Positions 10,103 to 20,100 of a DNA stretch of 64,000 bases are shown piece after piece. The first letter of the stretch is position 1, and every line of letters begins with the position of its first letter. This DNA is from Cryptomeria japonica (taxonomy: Eukaryota; Streptophyta; Pinopsida; Cupressales; Cupressaceae): the NCBI RefSeq assembly GCF_030272615.1, contig NC_081405.1, positions 314,050,235 through 314,114,234 of the forward strand, given 5' to 3'. The notes below the pieces were generated by a model, which was not told where the DNA came from, made no database searches, and worked only from the letters and a program-made list of their open reading frames with translations. Both the position numbers and the translations under genes were made by a program.

Positions 10103-12193
10103 TCAGATGCCGCTCTGGCCAGATGCTGTACCTGCCCCACCCCTACCTGCTCCACCGCTGGTACCGGCACCACCTGATCCATCTCTCCGTGGAGGCCTCA
10201 TCGAACCCCCACTCCCTCCTACATCTCTTGATCTATCCTGCCGTAAAGGACCCATCACTCCCCCACTGCTCTGCATCCTCTGTGATCGCTCAGATCTGGC
10301 CTGCCGCATCTGTGAGTAACTGAGAGCTCGCTGGCTAATCGGTACCACCTGCTCATATAACCCCCGCCAGTACTCTATCTCCCCCTGTGCTCGCCGTATC
10401 TCCCTCATAACCTCTCCTGAAGGCCCCTGTGCACCAGTCCGCACTCTCTCCTGCAGCTCTGCCAATCTCTCCACCGCAGTATCTCTCTCCCGCAGCACCA
10501 CTGTCAGCTCTGACTCACGTGCAAATAGCTGCACATCTCTAGCTGCTACCTCCGCCTCTAATCTCTCTACCCGGGTCTGCAAATAACCTATCATATGCTC
10601 CCGCAGATCCCCTGCACCACACTCCCCTATATCCATGGCTCCTACACCTGTATCACCCCCTCCACTAGGTCCCTCCCCTGCACCACCCTCTCCTGCACCT
10701 GTATCCATCAGGATCTCTCTCTCCATCCCCCTCCCACTCAGCTGCACTCCTCCCTGCATCAATGGTCCCTGTGATATCTGCAGAGGTAGTCCACCTCTCC
10801 CTCTCCGCTGCCTCGGCATCCCCAAACCTCCTCCACCTCCACCACCTCCTCCTCCACCTCCTCCTCCTCCTCCTCCTCCTCCTCCTACTCCACCTCCTCC
10901 TCCATCCCCTCCTCCTCGCCCTCCTCTCCGTCCCCGTCCCCTCTCATCCTCAAATGCTGGGATCGGCTCCGCTGGATCTGATATCCGTCGGATCGGGTGC
11001 GCCGCCCGATACTGGGTATACTCTGCTGTAACCCCTGCATCAACGACCCTCGGTCGTAGATCCCATGGCCTCGCCTGCAATGTCCGGAACTCTGCCAATG
11101 CCTGATCATACGGTAGCACTGGACCCCATGCATACCGCTCTCGAATAACTCGAGCATACTCTCCTGATCCGCTCGGTAGTCCCTGCTGCCGTCCAAACTG
11201 CCTCATAACCCGTCCTGGCACCTGTCTCTCTACGTGATAAGAGGTCCTCCCAATGAGGAATCGGGTCATGAAGACATAAGGTAGTGCCTCCACATCATCC
11301 TCCCATGGCTCACACTCCAAGTATGGCCGCCAGATCATTGTATCCAAATCATCTAATGCCCGCCGCCACCACTCTAGCTTCCCCAAGTGGGGCTGGCTCA
11401 TCATACCACTATACATGAACATATAGGGCTGATCCACGGCTCGGAATCTCAGACTCACTGGTCGATTCACTGGTAGATGCTCCCATGCCCACACATGCAG
11501 CAGCGTCATACCCACTGCTAGAGACCCCCGCCCTCTGTACACTACCTCGTGCAGCTCCTGGTACATGTGCGCTAGCACGCACGGCCCCCAGGCATATCGG
11601 GTCCCCTCTGTCACCATCATCTCAATCACCTGTCCCCATCCGACCGCCAATCCATGTGACCGCCTGTCTGGACACAGAAGTCCTCCCACGATCCCTGACA
11701 AAACTGCTAGAAGGGGCTCATATAGTGCCGCTATATCCTCCCAGGCAATCGACCCATCATCAATGAATACGTCCTCGTCAAAAATCCTCTGGCAAGACAC
11801 TGTCCCCCAGGATCGATCATACGTCACCAGCTGCCCTCGAATCGGAATCCGAAGAATACGCCACACGTCCTCCAAAGTCACCGTCATCTCGCCCTGCGCC
11901 AGATGGAACGTGCATGTCTCACTGTGCCATCGCTCTGCTAAAGCTGTAATCAGGCCGTGATTCGTCCGAATCACGGGCATATGCATCACCTCATAGAGTC
12001 CAGTAGCCGCAATACAATCTATCTCGATCTGAGTCAAACGATCTCGCAACCCCTGTGTCGCGGGGTGGCGCTCGCGTAACTGCAACACGCGTAGATCCTC
12101 CTGCACATAGACATTCATCAAACCACCATCAGTTGTTTTGTTATCAAACTTTCTTAAGTTTAAACCTAGACTATCATCAGATACTTTGATCAA
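10103..12193 (-). CDS. Plant mobile domain (PMD) protein, antisense ORF of the Tat element
   Basis: The open frame is 696 codons with no stop. The likely start is the internal ATG at 12118, because typical PMD proteins begin about there, just before the LQLRERHPATQGL-like segment; the upstream 25 codons look non-homologous. The PMD covers about residues 30-370, recognised by the HGLITALAERW...TFHL..GEMTVTLEDVWRIL pattern. A polyglycine tract (about 430-475) comes from a CTC/CCT microsatellite. A predicted coiled coil (about 545-600, rich in E, R, L) and a Gly/Ser-rich tail follow. PMD proteins such as Arabidopsis MAIN and MAIL1 act in silencing and genome stability, and PMD copies are known in Ty3/gypsy and Mutator elements. 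The region is much richer in GC than its flanks. Role in the element is unknown. Confidence 0.85.
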   Translation of the reverse strand: MIKVSDDSLGLNLRKFDNKTTDGGLMNVYVQEDLRVLQLRERHPATQGLRDRLTQIEIDCIAATGLYEVMHMPVIRTNHGLITALAERWHSETCTFHLAQGEMTVTLEDVWRILRIPIRGQLVTYDRSWGTVSCQRIFDEDVFIDDGSIAWEDIAALYEPLLAVLSGIVGGLLCPDRRSHGLAVGWGQVIEMMVTEGTRYAWGPCVLAHMYQELHEVVYRGRGSLAVGMTLLHVWAWEHLPVNRPVSLRFRAVDQPYMFMYSGMMSQPHLGKLEWWRRALDDLDTMIWRPYLECEPWEDDVEALPYVFMTRFLIGRTSYHVERQVPGRVMRQFGRQQGLPSGSGEYARVIRERYAWGPVLPYDQALAEFRTLQARPWDLRPRVVDAGVTAEYTQYRAAHPIRRISDPAEPIPAFEDERGRGRRGGRGGGDGGGGGVGGGGGGGGGGGGGGGGGGGGLGMPRQRRGRGGLPLQISQGPLMQGGVQLSGRGMEREILMDTGAGEGGAGEGPSGGGDTGVGAMDIGECGAGDLREHMIGYLQTRVERLEAEVAARDVQLFARESELTVVLRERDTAVERLAELQERVRTGAQGPSGEVMREIRRAQGEIEYWRGLYEQVVPISQRALSYSQMRQARSERSQRMQSSGGVMGPLRQDRSRDVGGSGGSMRPPRRDGSGGAGTSGGAGRGGAGTASGQSGI
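10827..10926. repeat. CTC/CCT trinucleotide microsatellite in the PMD ORF
   Basis: An almost pure run of CCTCCA and CCTCCT triplets encodes the polyglycine tract on the minus strand and a spurious polyproline ORF on the plus strand. Length changes in multiples of three would keep the PMD frame open. Confidence 0.85.
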
Positions 12194-12386
12194 GTATCTT
12201 CGAGTCTCAACAGGTAAGTAATCATGGCCGCCTAGACTTCAACAGGCATTTCTCCTAACAAATGACCTAAGTCTCATCGGGCTGCTATGGTTCAAAACAA
12301 CTCCCACTTCACCTCACCATCCATCAATCATTAGGCATCCGGAGTTTTATTTTGTCCAAAACTGGGGCATCTTGTTATCCTAAAGC

Positions 12387-12778
12387 AAAAGCGCTATTTA
12401 ACCTACAGAAGCGCTCATTCTGTACAATAGCGCTACAACAACATCAATAGCGCTCAAACAGCCCTCCAATAGCGCTACAAAAACGAAAGCGCTAAAACCA
12501 CTCTACAATAGCGCTATTCTTGTCAATAGCGCTCAATTAACTACGCCATAGCGCTAATTAATCAAAAGCGCTAAAACCTCTATACAATAGCGCTATTAAA
12601 AATCAATAGCGCTCAATTGACCCTACCGTAGCGCTAATTTATCAAAAGCGCTCAAACTTGCTTGCACAGGCGCTAAATTAATGCAAAAGCGCTAAAACTA
12701 GGCTACAAAAGCGCTATTGCGGCACAATAGCGCTAATTCATGGAGCAAAAGCGCTAAAAACCTAGTTCCAGCGCTCTT
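12387..12778. repeat. Array of about 20 AGCGCT-centred repeats
   Basis: The core GCGCT occurs about 20 times in about 390 bp, nearly always as AGCGCT, a perfect 6-bp palindrome, in contexts such as AATAGCGCTA and AAAAGCGCTAAAAC. A higher-order unit of about 80 bp carrying four cores is visible from about 12486 to 12645. Its place at the 5' part of the presumed LTR (U3) would suit an enhancer-like set of binding sites. That role is inference. Confidence 0.85.
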
Positions 12779-14316
12779 GCTCCGACTTGACTTGGACTTA
12801 GCTAAAAACATACCAAAAATGCATAAAAAGTGAGTTTTCGAATTTGCGTACCGCTGGTCCATAGTCGGCTGGGCGCTGGTACCGGCGGACTCGCTCAAAT
12901 CGGTGCTCGGTGATCGGAAACGACATCGTCGCTCCTCCTTGCTCCTCCAAATGTCACTGTCAGAGCTATAGATTTCAACTGGTCGCGGTCACAAATGATC
13001 CTGTTTTCACCCCTTTCACCCCATTTATACCCCCCGACGTCACCGTAACTTCACCCCGCTCATCGCCGTGGTCCCCGTGAACTTCCCGAGCCCCCCATTT
13101 CTCCATGTTTCCCCCGTTTTCTTCTATTTTTCCCCAGTATGCCTAACTTCTTCTCTCCTACCACCCTGCCAATTTTCATTCTTTTTCGAGAGATCGCCCG
13201 ATTTTTCAAAATTTTTCGGTCCATCTCTCGAGGGGGCATACCACCCATTAAATTTACATTTTATGGGACATTTCTTCACACCAGTTTTTCTTTCTTTGAA
13301 ACGATGCGATAAACTGCACTGTCTCAAAGAGGGGCAAATGTAGTCACACAAATCTGTCCACTTTAATTAAATGAATATTTCGTATTTATTTGATTAAAAA
13401 TCCACTAGCCATCAATTAATTAAATTAATATTTAATTAATTCATCTCCAAACATTCTTCTATTAATTAAATAAATTATTCAATTTATTTTAATTAATTCA
13501 TTAAACCAAATACAAATCAATTAAATAAATAAAATCTATTTATTTAATTAAATCCCCCTATTCCTCTTTTAAATAAATTAAATAAAACATTTATTTAAAT
13601 CATTATCCCCACCCCACTTGCATTTTCCTACAAATGCAACTTGCACACATTTTGAAATAAATGAATTTTTATTTTAAATAAAATCCTATTTTCCCTCACC
13701 CACCAAATCCACTTGCAAAATCTAATCCCCTTCTAGATTCTTCTAACCCCCTTCCTAATTAACTTAATCCATCCCCTAATTATTGTCACATTCCTAAGCA
13801 AAATGGAGTCACTTCTCAAATGGCCCAAAGTCTTGGATAACCATTGAAGGTTTTCAACCTTCAACCACTTAAATCCTCAAAGTCTTTGATAGCCATTAAA
13901 GGCTTCCAACTTTCAACCACTTAATCCACAAAGTCTCCAATAACCATTAATGGTTAACCCAAACCCTCCCACATGGTTAAAACATTTGTTTTGACTCAAC
14001 CTCTACCCAACCCAAGGGTCTCATCAGGTCATTAATGCTTTGACCATGATTATCTCTTAATCATTTGCACAAAGGTTTATCCTTGGATTAACTCCTAATC
14101 CAGTGGGTAATCCTAATTTAGGCTTGACCCTTAGCCTTTAGATAACCATGAAGTCTTCTCAGGCATTCAATGCCTCCAACCCCTTTCTTTCAACCCAATC
14201 CTGTGTTGACACTTGTCACCATTTCATTGGTGCAAATTGTGCACATGGATCCCCAACTTTCAAGCTTGACCCTTGATTGAACCATTCAATCCTGGCCATT
14301 CATTGCTCCATTTTTC

Positions 14317-14326
14317 CTATAAATAG
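14317..14326 (+). promoter_or_regulatory. TATA box of the presumed Tat LTR promoter
   Basis: CTATAAATAG matches the plant TATA consensus and lies in sequence without coding potential about 450 bp before the LTR end. Transcription would be expected to start about 30 bp downstream, near 14350. No transcript evidence is available. Confidence 0.55.
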
Positions 14327-14792
14327 AGCCCATTCCTTCATAATCCAGATCCTGAAAACTTGTAAGCATTTAGACTATAGCCATTTTAGAGAGCATTTTA
14401 GCATAGCATAACTAAATCTTGTCTTTTTAGTTAAAATACATCATTTTAGCATTACTATTAGCTTTTCATTTCATATTTGGAGCTATTATACAAATCTCAA
14501 TCCTCCATAAGCATCCATAGTGCAAAAAGCTGCTGAGAGCTACACTATTTTGGAACTTGGAGAGGAGAGGAACAAGGGAGAAGAAGCTAAGGCCATGCTA
14601 AGAGGCAGTTGGAGATGTCTCATGATCATTTGTTCTATTTATTAGATATATTTAGCATGTTTCTTTTAGTGTCTCTTTTGGAATGCCTTCATTGTTTCAG
14701 TTTTTGATTGATTAACTCTAACATCTTGTGATTTTGTGTTCTTTGATCTTAAACTAATCTTGTGCCATTTAGGAGGGCATCACATGATAAAA

Positions 14793-15446
14793 TGGACCTA
14801 AAACAAATCTCCAAATATGCAACACCACCAAAAATCTCGCCAAGATCAACCACAACACACTACACCACCAAGAATACCACATAACACGAAGAACATCACC
14901 GGATCATGAAAATTACCAAAAAATCACACACCGATCAATGCAGATCATGAAAAAAATAGGACATGACTAGGAAACACCAGCAAGCACATTAGAATCATCA
15001 GTAACAGCTGCACTATCACCACTTATCAAATCTTCATCAATCAACATCTGAATCTCAAGACCACTCAAACAACAACTATCACAAAGAAAGGTAATTTCTG
15101 GAGCATCAAATCATGAACCATCTGAAATGAAGATACATATGAATATCCCAAACAATCTCCCAAAATATCAGCTCAAGATCTGATCACACCAAAATATACC
15201 GAAGGAAATACCGAACTCTGCAAAACTCTGATATAAAAAACCAAACTGTAAATCAGATCATATGATATGATCAATTAAGCTTCCTGAATCACAAAAATCA
15301 ATACAGAAGGATGTAATGACACTAGAAATACTCCATATACCAAACCATGATCCCAATAAACCAATATGCAATCACTAGAGCAATAAATCACATGAATATG
15401 TTGACATCAATGACAACAACATATCCTAGCAGCAATAATATGCACC
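14793..15446 (-). mobile_element. Relic copia LTR fragment
   Basis: The stretch aligns by eye with the inner and distal part of the copia LTR at 39484-40877: shared words include GCAACACC with CACAACA..CTAC (14815-14865), CATAACA.GAAGAA (14878-14895) and ATGTTGACATCAATGACAACA (15397-15417). It is clearly more diverged than the main element's LTRs. It lies between the Tat LTR and the copy-1 repeat unit, and probably reached further left before the Tat insertion. Strand is given as the element sense inferred from the full copy. Confidence 0.7.
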
Positions 15447-16386
15447 AATCATGTTCCCAATACTCCCCTATTGATACGGAATAGATTAGTCCTAATTAGT
15501 TGAAAAGATAGATTATTGACCTCTAGGTTAAGGTCATGAATCTTGAGGTGAAGGTGGAGGAAGACAGATAGGGATATTGGTTGATGCGAGATGCCTTGAA
15601 TTCCCTCTGTGTTATAATTGACGAGGCAATGTGGAAAGCAACCATGGGATTTGTTTAAGGACAAAGCTGAATGAAGAAGAATAGAAAAACATTTCAAGGA
15701 AAAGACAACACATAGGCATACGAGTAGAAGGAGGATGTGACAAGCCCTAAAGTTGGGAAAGAGCAGTTAGGAATTGTAATCTCCTTAGTGAAGATTAGTC
15801 TACTATGTGGGTGGTGCTACTTTTTTTGCTAGTTTTAGATATGAATACTAGTTTAGATAGTGTTATTTATGTCTACTTTTGGTCAATTATGCTCTTTTTG
15901 AAGTCTCTAGACTTATGGTTAAATGGGCTTGTGAGCCGTCTAAGACTATTATTATTAATTTTCAATATGGGTATTGTCATTAATATGGACTTCTATCAGT
16001 TATATGTTAGTATTTCTTAGGTTTTGATGGAGACAGTATGGTAGGCTTATTATGGACAGCTACATTTGTATGTTGTTTTTTATTACTTATGAGGGCTACC
16101 TTCTTTTCTCTGTATGGTTTCCTAGCTATGTGATGCATAAGGCTATTTTATTTCTCTCTGGTTTTGCTATTTTGTAAGGGTTCGTGGCCCTTTTCTTGAT
16201 AAAGTAATAAAAAACTATGAATAACCATTTACTGTCAATATTTATTTTCATCATCAGTTTTAGCATTTATAGTATAATTCAAGTCTCGAAAGTCCATTTG
16301 ACTCAATTAGAATCCTTTCCTACTACATAATGGTTAATAAATTTGAGGTTTTATTTTTTTCAACTAATTGTGCTCCATCATTTATA
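15447..16386 (+). repeat. Unidentified repeat unit, copy 1 (3' part)
   Basis: This stretch is homologous to 39066-39483 and, continuing without a gap, to 55472-55985, which together form copy 2 of the same unit split by a copia insertion. Shared features include the AGGTCATGAATCTTGAGGTG segment (15530-15549) and a 3' portion with CTTGATAAAGTAATAAAAAAC. In copy 2 the unit extends further left into a gag-like acidic ORF. The family is not recognised. The AATAAA-like 3' segment could be an mRNA end, but homology continues past it. Confidence 0.7.
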
Positions 16387-16869
16387 GCCTTTATCCATTT
16401 CTCATTTTCAATCCATCTTTATAAGACATAAAATTATCTTTATTAAATCAATAAAAAAAAAATCACCATTTTTTTCATTTTATGTTATGTTTCATATAAC
16501 TCTTTCAATCGTACCATATTTTAATGAGATGTAATTATTGAAGTGATCCATATTTTTGTATTGGGTGTGTTGTGCTTGTTCACAACATGCCCCATTTAAC
16601 TCCACCAAAATAGGGACCTCCTTTTTATCCTTATATTTGGTTTTGTAAAATGGCTTCGTTCGGGAGGGACTCTAAGAAAATTACTAAAATTGAAACTTGG
16701 AAACAATGTAAGACATGATTAATGATCAAAGAGTCTCCATGAAATTTATTGCAACCTTTTAGCTATAGTAGGATGAAGTTACTCAGCAAGAAGAGAATGC
16801 TCTTTACAAAAATGTTAGGAGAGACTATGTGATGGAAGAAGTATAGGTTGAGAAGCTGGAATGATCATG
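16387..16869. other. Unassigned AT-rich sequence
   Basis: No open frame, repeat partner in this window or recognised motif was found between the end of repeat-unit copy 1 and the residual LTR end. It may be a remnant of the decayed gypsy element's 5' LTR or of older DNA. Confidence 0.4.
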
Positions 16870-16971
16870 TGTAGTTAATATATGTATTGTAATTGTTCTT
16901 AAAATTTTTTTTTTCTCTATTTTCTTAGTTAGTTGGTTAGTTTCTCTAGGGTATTCTTAGCAATCATTACA
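16870..16971 (+). mobile_element. Residual 3' end of the 5' LTR of a decayed Ty3/gypsy element
   Basis: About 100 bp ending in ...GGGTATTCTTAGCAATCATTACA match 37985-38067. The segment is followed after two bases by a primer-binding-site-like sequence, so it is read as the terminal part of the 5' LTR; the rest of that LTR appears to be deleted or too diverged to see. Confidence 0.6.
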
Positions 16972-16973
16972 TC

Positions 16974-16987
16974 TGGTATGAGAGCCC
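16974..16987 (+). other. Primer binding site (initiator Met tRNA type)
   Basis: TGGTATGAGAGCCC differs at one position from the common plant LTR-element site TGGTATCAGAGCCC, complementary to the 3' end of initiator Met tRNA. Its position two bases after the LTR end and about 150 bp before the gag relic fits. Confidence 0.75.
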
Positions 16988-17139
16988 ATATTCATACACT
17001 AGGTACTCTGTTTTCATGCTAAGCCCATTGTGCATAGCAGTAGAGTAGCAGGGGTTAACCGTGAGGTTATCCTTGCTAGTATGTTTTTGTAGTAGATGCC
17101 CTAGATCATGTCTTATAGCTGCTTTGCATCTTTTTTAGA

Positions 17140-20100
17140 TGAGATGCCTCATAGGGGTAGAGGCTATGGGCAAGGCAACCGTGTGGGTATTCGATGGAAT
17201 CCTCATTCAAGCATTTTTGAAGAGGCTCATTAGGAGGAACAATAGCATGACTGACTGGAAGAAGAAACCTAGGGTAAGAATCAATAGGGTAATGACAGAG
17301 TTCCTCAGTTTGTCAATAGTATTTAGGAGCTTCTTGCACATTTGGGACTAAGATAGGATGATAATTAGAAGGAGTCTCATAATTCTGGTCTTTAGGATAG
17401 AGCTATGCAAGAGAGAGAGAGAGTGAAAGCATTCGTATCAAAGGATAAATGGTGTTGTACTAGATCAAGATACAATTTTAGCAAGGCATATGAGGGATCT
17501 TCTTAGGTCTCAACCTCCTACTTTTGGTGGATCTAGTAGTGGGATAGAGGCAAAGAATTGGCTTGTGGATTTAGGTAGGTGTTTTTTTATGCATCCCTAT
17601 AGTAGTAACACCAAGACTAGGTGTGCTATTATGCATCTATGTGGATTTGTGTCCACTTGGTAGCATATCAAGGAGAAAAAACTTGATTTTGATATTGCAT
17701 TAGTATCTTGGGAGATGTTTCAGGAGTGGTTTCATGCTTGTTTTCTATCATATCTTTGGAGGCAGAAGAAGGTGGATGAGTTCCATGGTTTGAGGTAGAT
17801 TGCTATGTTAGTTGAGCAATATGAGCATAAGTTCATTGAACTTAAGCATTATTTGGGGATAGTGGATGATGAGGTCATGCTTGTGCAACATTTCGTTAGG
17901 GGCCTTAATGCCCAATGGAGGAGTTTGGGTCTTTGAACCCAAGACTATGGAGGTAGCCATGGAGAAGGCGATATTGGTTGAGGAGAATTTGGCTATGGCA
18001 TTAGATGGATAGGTAGGAGTGCAGATTGGTAGTGCTCTAGCTTTAGGATTAGGTGCGAGAGGAATACTGTCATAGAGAGAAGGATCCACTAGGAGCCATC
18101 CTCCATCATTCAAGGTTGGACAACATCAGTAGCAGAAGAAGTTCTAGGGCTAGAATTATGCTCATAGTGGTAGTTCTCAGACAAGTAAGGATTATAATTG
18201 GCAATACCATAAGTGCTATTATGTCACTCAGATAGTGTAGTGTTCTCAGAAGAACTCCAACATAGGTAGTTTCTAGTATTCCAATGCACCTTCAATTAGC
18301 AGAGGTTTTAGTAGAAGAGGTTTCTTCACACATGGTCAATAGGGTCCTATTGTAGTTCATTGCCCTCAGTGATCATCACAGATGTCTTGCCAGAGGCCAA
18401 CAACTTTAGAGCCTATAGTAGGTGATGTAGGGAGGTCTCACCAAGTCTTTCTAGTGGTTGATAACCATAAGGTTGAGCATCAAGGTACATTTATAGAGAC
18501 GATAGGTGGGATAGGTGGTATCTCTTTCTCACTATTGTTTGATTTAGGCACTTTAGATTCCTTTATCTCTCCATGTTTAGTAGAGTATGTGAGATTTTGG
18601 TGGAAAAACAAGTCAATAAGTGGTAGGTTGAGTTAGCTTCAAGTTCCAAGGTGGCAGTGGATTCCTTTGTTTGAGGTTGTGTGTTGGATTTAAGAGTTTG
18701 TTCGACCACTATGGACCTTCAAGTTCTTTGTTTGGGGTCGTATGGAGTTGTGCTCGACATGGATTGGCTTGAGGCACATATTGGGATTAATTGCCATCAC
18801 AAGAGGGTGCAGTTCCTTGATGATCATGGTGAGAGAGTGGAGATTGTGGGCATGCAATGACGCATTTCTCTTCATATGATTTTTTCTATACAGTTGAAGC
18901 GGTATGTATGGAAAGGATGCCATCTATTTGCAGTAATAGTGAATGATATAAATGAAGGAGAGAGTTGAAATGATCTCCTTCATCATCATCTTATTCTTCA
19001 TGAGTCTTCAGATGTGTTTCCCAATGAGATTCCAAGTATGCCACATAAGCATGACATTGATTTTTGGATAGACTTAGTTCCCAGAGCAGAGCCTATATAT
19101 AAGGCACCTTATTGGATCACTACTTAGGAGTTGAGTGAGTTGCGGTCATAGTTGGAAGATTTTCTAGCTAAGGGATTTATTCATCCTAGCGTTTCTCCAT
19201 GGTGAGCATCATAATTTTTTGTTAAGAAGAAGGATGGATCTCTTTGTTTGTGCATAGATTACTGGTAGTTGAATAAGGTGACAGTGAAGAATCATTATCC
19301 TTTATTGAGGATTGATGATCTTTTTAATTAGATTAAGCATGATAAGGTTTTTTCTAAGATAGATCTTAAGTCAGGGTATCATTAGTTGTAGATTCATGAG
19401 GAAAATATTCATCGGATAACTTTTCACACTCGTTATGGACAAAATGAATTTATGGTGATTCCTTTTGGGCTTACCAATGTGCCCTCATTTTTTATGAGTT
19501 TGATGAATGGAGCTTTTAGGATCTATCTTGAGAGATTTGTACTTGTGTTGCTTGATGACATTTTGATCTATTCGAGGACTGTAGAGTAGCAAGAGGAGCC
19601 TTTAAGAAAGGTGTTGCAGTACCTTTGTGAGAATCAACTGTATGCCAATTTGGCTAAGTGTGAGTTCTTTCAGATTGAAGTGAAATATCTAGGCCATGTT
19701 ATTTTAGCAGAGGGTATCCAAATGGATCCCTCTAAGGTTCAGGCAATTATGGATTGGCCATTGCCTACTAATATGGAAAAAGTTTACACTTTTATGGGCC
19801 TTGTAGGGTATTATTTTCAGTTTATTCAAGGGTTTTTGAGGAAATCTCATCCAATCAATTCTCTTTAGAGGAAAGGAAAGAAGTTTGTTTGGTCAGATTA
19901 GTGTGAGATAGCTTTCCAAGTCCTTTAGAGGTATCTGACTAGTGCACCCATTTTAGTAGTGCCAGATCCAGTAGGAGATTTTGTTGTGCATATTGATGCT
20001 TCTATGGAGGGTTTGGGAGAATTTCTTATGCAGAAGTGATGCGTAATTACCTATGAGTCTTGAAAACTCAAAGATCATGAGTTGAATTATCCCACTCATG

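Larger units (their letters stand above)
1..14779 (+). mobile_element. Tat-lineage Ty3/gypsy LTR retrotransposon, 5' end outside window
   Basis: The visible order is gag-pol (21-7250), a long AT-rich untranslated stretch, an antisense ORF with a plant mobile domain (10103-12193), and a probable 3' LTR (about 12370-14779). A second, archaeal/plant-type RNase H domain after the ordinary one is the signature of the Tat lineage, and Tat elements are known to carry extra ORFs between pol and the 3' LTR. The 5' LTR and primer binding site lie upstream of the window, so neither the LTR ends nor a target duplication can be verified. The right end abuts a relic copia LTR, which suggests insertion into that older LTR. 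Confidence 0.75.
12370..14779 (+). mobile_element. Probable 3' LTR of the Tat element
   Basis: The PMD ORF is followed by a purine-leaning AAAACTGGGG segment (12359-12368) that could be the polypurine tract, and then by sequence with LTR features: an AGCGCT array (12387-12778), a TAATTAAAT-rich zone (13360-13700), and a TATA box at 14317-14326 with no coding potential downstream. The right limit is set where homology to a copia LTR relic begins, near 14793. No second LTR copy is in the window, so both ends are approximate and the canonical TG start is not obvious. Confidence 0.45.

Noticed and set aside
10635-11105. Proline-rich ORF on the plus strand
   Set aside because: It is the antisense shadow of the PMD ORF, driven by the CCT/CTC microsatellite.
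12387-12778. Resemblance to a CRISPR array
   Set aside because: The cores are only 6-10 bp, spacing is irregular, and the context is a plant retroelement.
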